This document shows positions 56,901 through 64,000 of a stretch of DNA of 64,000 bases, one piece after another; the first letter of the stretch is position 1; each line of letters opens with the position of its first letter. The stretch is from Melitaea cinxia. Lineage: Eukaryota; Arthropoda; Insecta; Lepidoptera; Nymphalidae. The notes under the pieces were generated by a model, which was given only the letters and a program-made list of their open reading frames with translations, did not search any database and was not told the DNA's origin. Location of the stretch: the NCBI RefSeq assembly GCF_905220565.1, contig NC_059400.1:10810159-10874158 (forward strand), in the 5' to 3' direction. Made by a program: the position numbers and the translations under genes.

Positions 56901-58214
56901 TTAGCTACTATAGTCAACGGTTACATTACGATTTTTATCTATTTCAATGACATTATCAAATTCTGCATAAACAACGCAATTGATCGTTTGAGTCAGAGCA
57001 GATTCAAAGCGAACTTCTAATCTAACACTACCATGTCTAATTAGATTCCAATGACTAAATGAATTGGCTGATAAATCAGGTGTGAGATCAAATGCTAGCA
57101 AACAATAACCTTTTGAATACTTATCGTGAGATATCCCATTACCTTCGTTAAGAAAATGTATCCCTGTTCCTGAGAATAATGTATGATAGGTTGCAGTGAA
57201 AATATTATTACCAAAAGATGGTTGTAAAGCTTTTGAAGGTATTTGCTGACCATCAATATATAAACAAAAGGAATTCATTTTATAGTTCTCAAAATTAAAC
57301 GGATTTTTAGACAAACAACCATTAAATGCTGCATTATTTACAAATCCAACTATACATCTCTTAGGTACTTGACCCAAAAAGATATTGTCTAATGTCTTAC
57401 CCTGGACCCCTGACGGTATCGTTAGAACTTTTACTTCAGCTCGAGTTATGGGATATTTTGCAGTTGTGGTGGCTAAGACTTTTTGATGGGCAAGTAAGAC
57501 AGAGGGGTTAATTTTTGTCCTTCTAACAAGGAGAGTCGCATCTGTAATGTTTATTTTGTATTTAACATCGTCTGTTGGAGCCATCAGGTTAAATGTTTCA
57601 CGTGATCTCACCAATTTAATACTCATCTCAACGCCATTAATTAAAAATTTTTCTTGATTGAATATGTCACCATGAAGATGTCCTATCATTTCAACTTCCT
57701 TACTTTCTGAAACTAATTGCTGTCTTTTAGTAAAACCTGAATTTTTTTCTTCGGTTGAATCCATTTTACCAGCTGTATCTTCATACCAAAGGCTACACGT
57801 TAAATGAGATTGTTTTGCCTCAGATGAATAATTCAAAAGAGTTTCAATGTAAGCTCGATAAGCATATGTATTGTTTGGAGGTGAAACTAATTTTTGGTTT
57901 AAATAAACATCGAGTTGAGTAAAAACTGAATGAAGCCAATTGTTTACAGGTGCCACAACAGTTGAAGCAGCCAGTTTTGAAGAATCCTCATTTAATATTT
58001 TTGCTTTTAATTGAATCAGTGTATGAGATAAGTCTATATAGTCATCACCAGTTCCAGGGACTTGAAATTCTATAGGACCATCGTCAGCTAAAGATGATAT
58101 TGGTTTATATTGCACCCACATTCCACTTTCTATGCTTGTTTGTGTTGATGGTAAAGCAAACAAATCTAATTCAGATTTTATACATTCACAAGAGTGACTA
58201 TGTAAGAAAGACAT
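56901..58214 (-). CDS. Major capsid protein (double jelly-roll), 437 aa
   Basis: Recognised as the Polinton hexon-like major capsid protein, the type widely annotated in animals as F54H12.2-like. Family-typical stretches are the N-terminal MWVQYKPISSL, PIEFQVPGTGDDYIDLSHT, then LHSVFTQLDVYLNQKLVSP and YAYRAYIETLLNYS, and near the C-terminus KGYCLLAFDLTPDLS and GSVRLEVRFESAL. Two beta-barrel folds per subunit assemble as trimers into an icosahedral shell. ATG at 58214 lies 11 bp after the pX-like gene. Length is in the range of the shorter Polinton capsids. No stop or frameshift. Confidence 0.85.
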   Translation of the reverse strand: MSFLHSHSCECIKSELDLFALPSTQTSIESGMWVQYKPISSLADDGPIEFQVPGTGDDYIDLSHTLIQLKAKILNEDSSKLAASTVVAPVNNWLHSVFTQLDVYLNQKLVSPPNNTYAYRAYIETLLNYSSEAKQSHLTCSLWYEDTAGKMDSTEEKNSGFTKRQQLVSESKEVEMIGHLHGDIFNQEKFLINGVEMSIKLVRSRETFNLMAPTDDVKYKINITDATLLVRRTKINPSVLLAHQKVLATTTAKYPITRAEVKVLTIPSGVQGKTLDNIFLGQVPKRCIVGFVNNAAFNGCLSKNPFNFENYKMNSFCLYIDGQQIPSKALQPSFGNNIFTATYHTLFSGTGIHFLNEGNGISHDKYSKGYCLLAFDLTPDLSANSFSHWNLIRHGSVRLEVRFESALTQTINCVVYAEFDNVIEIDKNRNVTVDYSS

Positions 58215-58225
58215 TGTTTTACAAT

Positions 58226-58678
58226 TTATGTAAATATATCTCCTTGATATTGACGAGTTGATTTTCTTTTCTTAACACCTTTTCCTTTACCGTTCGATGA
58301 AGGAATGACCGTCCCAAGACATTTTCTTTTAGTTATATAGCCTGTACCAGACATGTATAATTTATCAATTTTTTGATCAGCTCTTCTTTTCAAATTTGAA
58401 CTAATTTCCTTAAGTCGTGACTTTATTGATTCATCCATGGGTCGTGCTCTTGTCATATCAGAGAGAATTCCAACACCCGCGCTCAAAGCTTCCTTTCCTA
58501 TGGCTTTAGCACCGCTTGAAAGCAAAGGTAAAACAGATCGAAATAACCCTCCCAAAAAGTTCCCAATGCCATGACCACGTTGATAAGGAACTCCTTTGTA
58601 TATGACTCCTATTCCAGAACCAGCTTGATGAGTATAATAATTTTTGTATGGACAATTTATGTTACTGTGAGGATACAT
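58226..58678 (-). CDS. pX/pVI-like virion core or membrane-active protein, 150 aa
   Basis: A basic, glycine-rich precursor type found next to the capsid genes in Polintons and adintoviruses. After a short N-terminus (YKNYYTHQAGSGIG) comes VPYQRGHGIGNFLGGLFRSV, a hydrophobic-amphipathic segment (LPLLSSGAKAIGKEALSAGV) and a basic C-terminus (KRKCLG, KGVKKRKSTRQY). Three places fit the adenain rule (M/I/L/N/Q)XGX-G: QAGS|G after residue 21, QRGH|G after 36, MSGT|G after 112. By analogy with adenovirus pVI/pX it may be cut to free a membrane-active or DNA-condensing peptide. The start ATG shares its A with the stop of the upstream gene (TAATG). Confidence 0.65.
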   Translation of the reverse strand: MYPHSNINCPYKNYYTHQAGSGIGVIYKGVPYQRGHGIGNFLGGLFRSVLPLLSSGAKAIGKEALSAGVGILSDMTRARPMDESIKSRLKEISSNLKRRADQKIDKLYMSGTGYITKRKCLGTVIPSSNGKGKGVKKRKSTRQYQGDIFT

Positions 58679-59439
58679 TATAACTTTCTAAAATGTAGTT
58701 TAATACACACTGTTCCAAACTGGAATGGTATTTTTTGACCAGTGCTTGATCTTATATCTATTTCAATTGTATCGAATTCTCTGCGCATAACTGATATGTA
58801 GTGAGGAGGGGAAAACACATGCATTTTATTTGCACCATATATGTATTTTGAAGGATCTAGTGGTATAATTCTAAGTAAAGAGGTCATAACATCTCCAACG
58901 ATCTGTGGTTCCACTATATCACAATAAACAAACAGTTGTGACGGTAATCCCAGATGTAAGTTTGCAGGTCGTTTTCCAAACGTCTTTTCTACCAAATTTT
59001 TATTAGGTTCAAACCCTAATTGAATACATAACTTATGTGATAATGTCAAGGACTTTATTGAATCATCTGCAATTGTCACAGATACGAACTTAGATATCTC
59101 ATCGTATCGAAAGGTTATATTTTCTCTCATATTATTTAAAGCTTTCAAAATGTGATTAATATTGTCATAGTTAGTAGCGGGAATATGTTTTTTATAGTAA
59201 ACAATAGAAGGATATTTTTCATTTGGCATTAACATATTCTTATTAATATAAACTATATTTTCATGTTCTTGAACAGTGAACATTGTACACGGGTACTGAA
59301 ATTCAACAACACCAACAACCCATTCCCCCTCTAATTTGATTGATTTCGGTAATTTAGTAGAAAACTTTGTTGTCATATTATCTGGAAAATATTCTATTGA
59401 ACTGTTGCTTGGTAATGTTAAATAAAAACTTCCTTTCAT
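58678..59439 (-). CDS. Penton-like minor capsid protein, 253 aa
   Basis: Starts at 59439 (MKGSFYLTLPSNSS), where the ATG shares its first base with the integrase stop (TAATG). The FYLTLPSNSSIEYFPDN opening, KLPKSIKLEGEWVVGVVEFQ, YPCTM and the C-terminal HYISVMRREFDTIEIDIR, PFQFGTVCIKLHFRK match the conserved Polinton protein regarded as the single jelly-roll vertex (penton) protein. It is expected to fill fivefold vertices of the capsid together with the major capsid protein encoded two genes on. Its stop overlaps the next start by one base. Intact. Confidence 0.75.
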   Translation of the reverse strand: MKGSFYLTLPSNSSIEYFPDNMTTKFSTKLPKSIKLEGEWVVGVVEFQYPCTMFTVQEHENIVYINKNMLMPNEKYPSIVYYKKHIPATNYDNINHILKALNNMRENITFRYDEISKFVSVTIADDSIKSLTLSHKLCIQLGFEPNKNLVEKTFGKRPANLHLGLPSQLFVYCDIVEPQIVGDVMTSLLRIIPLDPSKYIYGANKMHVFSPPHYISVMRREFDTIEIDIRSSTGQKIPFQFGTVCIKLHFRKL

Positions 59440-60530
59440 TATATCTGTTTTAAATGTGATGCCAAAACCCAACTATTAAATTTATCAGGATAACCTTTCC
59501 ACTTGACAAGCACTTGCCTTCTGCTACCAGAATATCGAGATGTTATTATTTTATCTATTTTGTAGTCTGAAGTGGGGTTAGGTGGAGTAACTTTTTGTAA
59601 TTCTCTTTCATAAAAAGTACCTTCTATAACTTCGTTTTGTAAATCTTTTAAGGTGTACACAACCCAAGGTGATCTAGGGATTACAGTTGAAACAATAAAA
59701 ATTTCATCACTCCAGTTAGATTCGTATCCCTTCTGGAATATATGTTTGTATTTTGTGATTCTAACATAATCACCGACGTGAAACTTTGGTAATGAGATAT
59801 CTCGTAGAGATCTTTCATTTTCTCGAACATACAAATTATTCCAAACAGTCATAATGTTACCAGAACTTACGTCACATGGAGGCATTTTAATACTTGAATG
59901 AAAACTATGGTTATATGCATATAACAAATCTTGTAAAATATCTATATATCTATACGTATTTTTATGTGTAAAATAGCGCCACATTTTTGACTTGAGTGTT
60001 CTTTGAAATCTTTCTACAATGCTGGCCTTAATATCAGGATTATTTGTTGTATAATAATTAATATGATTACTCTTAAAATATTGACGAACATCTTTGGAAA
60101 CAAACTCAGTACCCTTATCAGACTGTATGTGAGTAGGAATTGTATGAGCTTCCTCAAAAATACTCTCAAAACATTTTTTGATTGTTAAAGAATTTTTATT
60201 TTTCATAGGTCTAGCATAAGCATACTTACTAAATACATCAATAACACACAATATATAGTTATAACCATCATTATATTTACTATATGTTCGCATGTCACTC
60301 AAATCTGCTTGCCATAGTTTATTAAGGTCAGATAAAATATATTTGTTTCGAGGAAACTTTTTGTAAACCGGTTTGTGAAGTGTGTACGTTTCTTGTGATT
60401 GTAACCATTGCTTGACTTCATTTTTTTTCATTTTTCCTGTCATAGCTTTTGCAAGTTTTTTAATACTGCTATAACCAGCAGGGTGTGATGCATCATAATA
60501 AATTTTGTGAATTTCTAGTAGGGGGTCCAT
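59439..60530 (-). CDS. Retroviral-type (rve) integrase with C-terminal chromodomain, 363 aa
   Basis: Catalyses insertion of the element's ends and so makes the 6-bp duplication. ATG at 60530 (MDPLLEIHKIYYD) overlaps the preceding gene by 16 bp. The DDE core shows D76 in LWQADLSDM, D138 in IQSDKGTEF and E173 in IKASIVERFQRTL; the last two are 35 apart, as usual for integrases. An N-terminal region (YYDASHPAGYSSIKKLAKAM) and the KKFPRN linker are as in other Polintons. The last 40 residues (ITSRYSGSRRQVLVKWKGYP, then NSWVLASHLKQI) are a chromodomain-like fold that may guide target choice through histone marks. All catalytic residues are present. Confidence 0.92.
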   Translation of the reverse strand: MDPLLEIHKIYYDASHPAGYSSIKKLAKAMTGKMKKNEVKQWLQSQETYTLHKPVYKKFPRNKYILSDLNKLWQADLSDMRTYSKYNDGYNYILCVIDVFSKYAYARPMKNKNSLTIKKCFESIFEEAHTIPTHIQSDKGTEFVSKDVRQYFKSNHINYYTTNNPDIKASIVERFQRTLKSKMWRYFTHKNTYRYIDILQDLLYAYNHSFHSSIKMPPCDVSSGNIMTVWNNLYVRENERSLRDISLPKFHVGDYVRITKYKHIFQKGYESNWSDEIFIVSTVIPRSPWVVYTLKDLQNEVIEGTFYERELQKVTPPNPTSDYKIDKIITSRYSGSRRQVLVKWKGYPDKFNSWVLASHLKQI

Positions 60531-61312
60531 TTTTCCCAATCGATTTTCTTCTTTAATTTTCTAATATACTTTTTTTCGGTTGTAGGTGTAGAATATTCCT
60601 CGTCACCAGATATTTCTTCAAAACTTTTTAACCGAAGTTGATTAATATAGTCGCTTCTCTTAGGATTACCAATATAAGTGAGTGGGACTTTTAGATCCTT
60701 CAAAGCTTTAGCAAATTTTTCCCATCCTATTGGATCACTTTTTTTTAATGGTCTTAATGAATCATTAACCAAATCTACAATATTACTCCCACTTATTTTG
60801 TTATTATCCACGAGTACTGTACCATCATCATTCCAGTGTACTTTGTTCTGATTTGTTAATAGGAAATCTAATAATGACTCACCTTTTTTAATGTACGATT
60901 TAGGTATTAAACTTAATATTTGCTTTTTTGAGTATATAGTTTTATTTTGAACTGTGTCACTTTCTTTGTGTACAACTTCTTCATTCCATGTGTGGTCGAC
61001 AATAGGATCTTTGGTGTATGAATCACTACTTTTATCATATTGTTCTTTTTTCAAAAGTGTTTCAGATGAATCCATATTTGAGGTTATTATTGGAAGTTGA
61101 TAAGATTGACGATCTTCTCTGGTAAAGTGCAAATATCTTTGTAATGTTTGTAAGTATAAAATCCATTTTTTTCTGTCGTCATCGTTACTTTTAAGAATAT
61201 TTTGCATTTCTGTATCTAATCGAGATTTAGGATTTTCGTGACTCGCGTTCCTTTCATTTATTTTATCAATCAAACTTGGTTCCACCAGTAACATTTTCTT
61301 AGTGTGTTCCAT
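60515..61312 (-). CDS. Conserved Polinton protein of unknown function, 265 aa
   Basis: ATG at 61312 (MEHTKKMLLVEPSLIDKINE), one base after the stop of the 107-residue protein (TAA-A-ATG). The N-terminal half is predicted helical and charged (RLDTEMQNILKSNDDDRKK). The middle has a SYIKKGESLLDFLLTN segment, then DGTVLVDNNKISGSNIVDLV, LKDLKVPLTYIGNPKR and a basic tail (KKYIRKLKKKIDWEKWTPY). Proteins of this build are seen repeatedly in animal Polintons beside the capsid genes, but no activity is established. Position in the block suggests a virion or assembly role. Confidence 0.6.
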   Translation of the reverse strand: MEHTKKMLLVEPSLIDKINERNASHENPKSRLDTEMQNILKSNDDDRKKWILYLQTLQRYLHFTREDRQSYQLPIITSNMDSSETLLKKEQYDKSSDSYTKDPIVDHTWNEEVVHKESDTVQNKTIYSKKQILSLIPKSYIKKGESLLDFLLTNQNKVHWNDDGTVLVDNNKISGSNIVDLVNDSLRPLKKSDPIGWEKFAKALKDLKVPLTYIGNPKRSDYINQLRLKSFEEISGDEEYSTPTTEKKYIRKLKKKIDWEKWTPY

Positions 61313-61313
61313 T

Positions 61314-61637
61314 TTAAATAAGACCACTAACTAATCCACTTAATATAGAACCTAAAATAATAGGTAGAAATGCACCACCTTTTTGAACAATTATATTTTT
61401 TCTAACTTTGGTTGTAGTTTTACGAACAAGCTTGCGGAGTAATGTTATATATTGTTTTAAAAAATTTTTATCCTTTTCTTTTATTGGGACTTTGCCTTGT
61501 AGCACATTATGAATACACTCACATATGCAATTTATTTCATCTTCATCACATAATTTTAATAAAGCTTTTTGATGTTTTGGTTTTAAAGTTTGCAATGCGA
61601 TGAGCAGTTCTTTATGTGTCTTTAAGGCTCCAGACAT
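61314..61637 (-). CDS. Small cationic protein with hydrophobic C-terminus, 107 aa
   Basis: The ATG shares its A with the ATPase stop (TAATG). Residues 1-65 are helical with CICECIHNVLQGK; 68-81 are strongly basic (RKLVRKTTTKVRKN); 89-107 are wholly hydrophobic (AFLPIILGSILSGLVSGLI). Between them is IVQKGG|A, a fit to the (M/I/L/N/Q)XGG-X adenain rule, so the protease could release the 19-residue hydrophobic tail. A membrane-disrupting or entry role is an inference from this build; the family is uncharacterised. Intact. Confidence 0.6.
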   Translation of the reverse strand: MSGALKTHKELLIALQTLKPKHQKALLKLCDEDEINCICECIHNVLQGKVPIKEKDKNFLKQYITLLRKLVRKTTTKVRKNIIVQKGGAFLPIILGSILSGLVSGLI

Positions 61638-62296
61638 TATTTGTAAATGATAGAACTTTGTTGGTTCTTGTCGTATTTAAACCCTCTTTTCGGTACATAA
61701 ACTGAACAGTTTTTGTCAGTTGGGAAGATATTCGTCTTAAAACGATACATGTCATTAGTATTTTGTTTGAGATCTATCATTAAATAACCATGTGCCTCTG
61801 TCGTTGCATCTTTATAAGCTTCTTGTACAAATTTTACATTATCTGGTGAAACTTGACGAGCTAAATATCGAATTTGTGTTTTATCACGAGGGTTCTTAAA
61901 ATAAATTATATAGTTCGAATTTAAGGAAATATCTCTCTGACCTTTTCCTTGATGAAACAGATTTTGAGTTATATAAAATACGCTTAAATTTCTATGATGA
62001 CTACCCTTTGTAAATATATCTACAATGCGACCATCAGATTCTCTCATCAGATCATCTATTATAATCAAATTGACCTCTTTACCATCAAACATACTTAAGT
62101 CAGGTAATCCTTGAAAGTAGTTAACATTTTTTAAATTGTATAAGGGTTGCATCTCATCAAAGCACCATGTTACTTGGGAAAAAGATGTGTTACATATTTC
62201 TTCCATATTATTAATAAATTTTGTAACAAAATTTGATTTTCCACAACCACTAGGTCCCGCAACTATTGCAGTGAATGGATGAATAAAATGTTTCAT
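61637..62296 (-). CDS. A32/FtsK-like packaging ATPase, 219 aa
   Basis: P-loop NTPase expected to pump the element's DNA into capsids. Walker A is GPSGCGKS at residues 14-21, Walker B is LIIIDDLM (Asp81, Asp82), and the FYITQNLFHQG stretch around Gln111 is the sensor-like motif of the HerA/FtsK family. FTKGSHHRNLSV and HRDKTQ-like basic regions (DKTQIRYLARQ) follow, as in other Polinton ATPases. It is the first gene of the minus-strand block and ends in a one-base overlap with the next start. No disruption. Confidence 0.9.
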   Translation of the reverse strand: MKHFIHPFTAIVAGPSGCGKSNFVTKFINNMEEICNTSFSQVTWCFDEMQPLYNLKNVNYFQGLPDLSMFDGKEVNLIIIDDLMRESDGRIVDIFTKGSHHRNLSVFYITQNLFHQGKGQRDISLNSNYIIYFKNPRDKTQIRYLARQVSPDNVKFVQEAYKDATTEAHGYLMIDLKQNTNDMYRFKTNIFPTDKNCSVYVPKRGFKYDKNQQSSIIYK

Positions 62297-62618
62297 TTTT
62301 CCTTACGTGTGGATTAGACGAGGTACAAGAAAACAATAATCATTTTTTACTTTTTAAAACTGTTTTATTGATTCTTAAACTAAACATTACAATAATACAA
62401 TGGAGGTAAGAAAACAAATTTATTACATCTAAAAACAATTTAAAAATATATACATTCTGAAAATATTACACTTAGACAACAAAAATTCAAGTTAGTAAAG
62501 GATTGATTTTATTACATTAGAATATAAAAAGAAAGATAAACATGTTTTAAAAATTTAAAAGTTATTTACAATAAAACCACAAATATAAGAAAACAAATAA
62601 AAATAAACTATGTACCTA
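62297..62618. other. Non-coding right part of the Polinton
   Basis: AT-rich; likely contains the promoter of the ATPase-to-capsid gene block, which starts at 62296. No conserved motif identified. Confidence 0.45.
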
Positions 62619-62833
62619 TTATACTTTTCTTAATTTGTAATGACCCCACGCCAATGTATCGACTTGGTTTGGTAATATGTAGCGCTTGCTATCTTGGTAT
62701 GACAAAGAAGTTTTATTGATTTCCTGAGTACATATTGTGTGTTTAATTGATCTAAACCTATACATACTATGATGTTGAATATTTTTATTAAAAAGACAAG
62801 ATTTGTAATTTCCTAATTCTAACTTTTTGATGT
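62619..62833 (-). pseudogene. Possible C-terminal remnant of a lost protein-primed DNA polymerase B
   Basis: An open frame running out of the right TIR continues through LELGNYKSCLFNK, MYRFRSIKHTICTQEINK and DSKRYILPNQVDTLAWGHYK to a stop at 62619. The KRYIL..DTLAWGHY ending resembles the last residues of Polinton polymerases as I know them, and the position, directly upstream of the ATPase on the same strand and next to a TIR, fits. If right, a deletion removed nearly all of the polymerase and fused its tail to the TIR's A-run. Resemblance is by eye; no catalytic motif remains. Confidence 0.4.
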
Positions 62834-62851
62834 TTTTTTTTTTTTTTTTGC

Positions 62852-62924
62852 CGAGGAGCCATGTCGTATTCGTGTATTCTGGATCAACCGAAGGTTGATC
62901 CAGAATGCACGAATACCCACTACT
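62852..62924 (-). repeat. Right terminal inverted repeat, 73 bp
   Basis: Exact complement of 55869-55941, including the 22-bp-arm hairpin. A T-run (A-run on the minus strand) lies just inside at about 62834-62850. Confidence 0.93.
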
Positions 62925-62930
62925 TCCATG
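62925..62930. repeat. 6-bp target-site duplication, right (TCCATG)
   Basis: Twin of 55863-55868. Confidence 0.92.
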
Positions 62931-63589
62931 CAACCTTTAATGAAAGCAGTATCTATCGGAAAAATGTGTCGGTGTGTCTTTTAGTAGTCAGTAGCTTAAT
63001 TCGATTACACTGCATTTGTATATACATAGTCTAGATTCCTAGGAATGTACTCTAACTGCGTTCATGCACAGTCGTAAACTTAATTTGAAACAGTTACTAA
63101 ACAAGTTAAGGTATCAAGCATCCCTGTCCAGTACTCACTCAATATTTTGAAACAAACCTTGATAAATGTAACATGGAGTCTATTTGAAGCTAGACATTAT
63201 ACCTAATAATAGTCAGTCATTCAGGCGAGAAAATTGAACACCGACAAAATCATATTTATACTGTTATGTACGCACTCATATTATAGAGAACTTTTTTAAT
63301 TTCACGCTTGATTCGAAAAACCCTCTGACTGAGCGCGCACATCGTTTCGACTTTGTGTCAATCGCTTATTCCGGTGTCCTTCGATGTGATGGATTATTTC
63401 GTATCGACAGTGAGTAATTATTGTTTTTATCAAAGGATTAATTTTTCCAGGAATTTAAGTACGAGTTTGTGTTTGTAATTATAAATTTATGCATTCCATT
63501 TAGACCAATATTATTTTTCAAATTGAGGAAAACAATATATAATAATTAATATTACTTTTGCATTGTGACGTTTTGTATATAAATATAAT
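62931..63589. other. Right flank of the Polinton; remainder anonymous
   Basis: The first bases CAACCTTTAATG continue the LINE tail interrupted at 55862. Nothing else recognised. Confidence 0.45.
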
Positions 63590-63935
63590 AAGCTTCAGCT
63601 TGTAATATCTCACTACTAGGCATAGGCTTCTTTCACCATATAGGAGAAGGCTCAGAGCTTAATCCACCACGCTGCTCCACTGCGGGTTGGCGGATATATT
63701 CCTTACTATGAGTAACGATTGCTATCAAGTTTATATGATAACAACCGGGACCGACGGCTTAACGTGCTCTCCGAGGCACGGTGGAGAGACCCACAAAGAC
63801 TGCACAAACACCCAGACCACGGCAAACACTTGTATGGCCAATACAAATGTTTGTCATGTGCGGAGATCGAACCCGCAACCGCCAACGCAACAGGTACAAT
63901 CCATGGCTGTGAACGTTGCGCCAACGCGGCGTCTA
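63590..63935 (-). repeat. tRNA-derived SINE copy
   Basis: Tail at the left (TTCAGCTTGTAATATCTCAC), then TGCGGGTTGGCGGATATATT, GGGACCGACGGCTTAACGTG and head at the right, with B box GGTTCGATCTCC read on the minus strand and A box TTGGCGCAACG. Imperfect TATAATA-rich sequence on both sides may be a target duplication. Confidence 0.85.
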
Positions 63936-64000
63936 TAATATATAATAAAATAATTAAATTATATATCACTAAATTTAAGTTTGCGGTTATGTCATTACAG

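Larger units (their letters stand above)
55869..62924 (-). mobile_element. Compact Polinton/Maverick element (7056 bp), polymerase-less
   Basis: Both ends carry the same 73-bp inverted repeat beginning AGTAGTGGGTATTCG, flanked by TCCATG. Eight uninterrupted genes on the minus strand encode packaging ATPase, two conserved small or unknown proteins, integrase, minor capsid, pX-like protein, major capsid and adenain-like protease. Typical Polintons are 15-20 kb and encode a protein-primed family B DNA polymerase; none is present. Such elements can be both transposons and integrated virus-like genomes. Perfect TIR identity, a perfect duplication and intact genes point to a recent insertion. Confidence 0.92.

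Noticed and set aside
62297..62618. A further short Polinton gene between ATPase and the putative PolB remnant
   Set aside because: No frame longer than a few dozen codons on either strand.

Overview
The window is AT-rich animal nuclear DNA, most probably from a moth or butterfly (Lepidoptera). The evidence is the density and type of interspersed repeats: tRNA-derived SINEs, RTE-like and jockey/CR1-like LINE pieces with short microsatellite tails, piggyBac and mariner transposons, a Polinton/Maverick, and many short inverted-repeat elements. There is no rRNA, CRISPR array or prokaryotic operon. Only one stretch looks like a host protein-coding exon: a GC-rich segment at about 36.4-37.2 kb encoding a basic, proline/serine-rich single-pass membrane protein start.

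Layout. 1-2.4 kb: a 5'-truncated LINE inserted into a tRNA-derived SINE. 4.3-10.4 kb: non-autonomous repeats, an RTE LINE 3' end and a SINE. 12.17-15.8 kb: a complete, apparently intact piggyBac element (12344-14970) sitting in the reading frame of a decayed mariner transposase, followed by a decayed LINE. 15.8-31 kb: mostly anonymous AT-rich DNA with scattered repeats and a tRNA-like cloverleaf at 19.36 kb. 31.2-31.7 kb: three tandem 125-bp units. 33-35 kb: degenerate tandem repeats with a SINE inside. 36.4-37.2 kb: the host exon. 38.5-42.3 kb: two SINE families, one copy nested with a clear 12-bp target duplication, and LINE tails. 43.3-46.56 kb: a nearly full-length but broken endonuclease/reverse-transcriptase LINE on the minus strand. 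47-55 kb: mosaic repeats including a hAT-like MITE and two copies of a common inverted-repeat family.

The most notable object is 55869-62924: a compact, 7.06-kb Polinton/Maverick-type integrated virus-like element with perfect 73-bp terminal inverted repeats starting AG, a 6-bp target duplication, and eight uninterrupted minus-strand genes (packaging ATPase, small cationic/hydrophobic protein, conserved unknown protein, retroviral-type integrase with a chromodomain, penton-like minor capsid protein, pX-like core/membrane protein, double jelly-roll major capsid protein, adenain-like protease). It keeps the full virion-morphogenesis set and the integrase but has no DNA polymerase gene; a short open tail just inside the right repeat may be the last remnant of that polymerase. 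Genes are packed with TAATG stop-start overlaps. Partner proteins carry sites fitting the adenain cleavage rule, so the protease, the two small proteins and the capsid proteins can be read as one maturation pathway. The element landed in the 3' tail of an older LINE.
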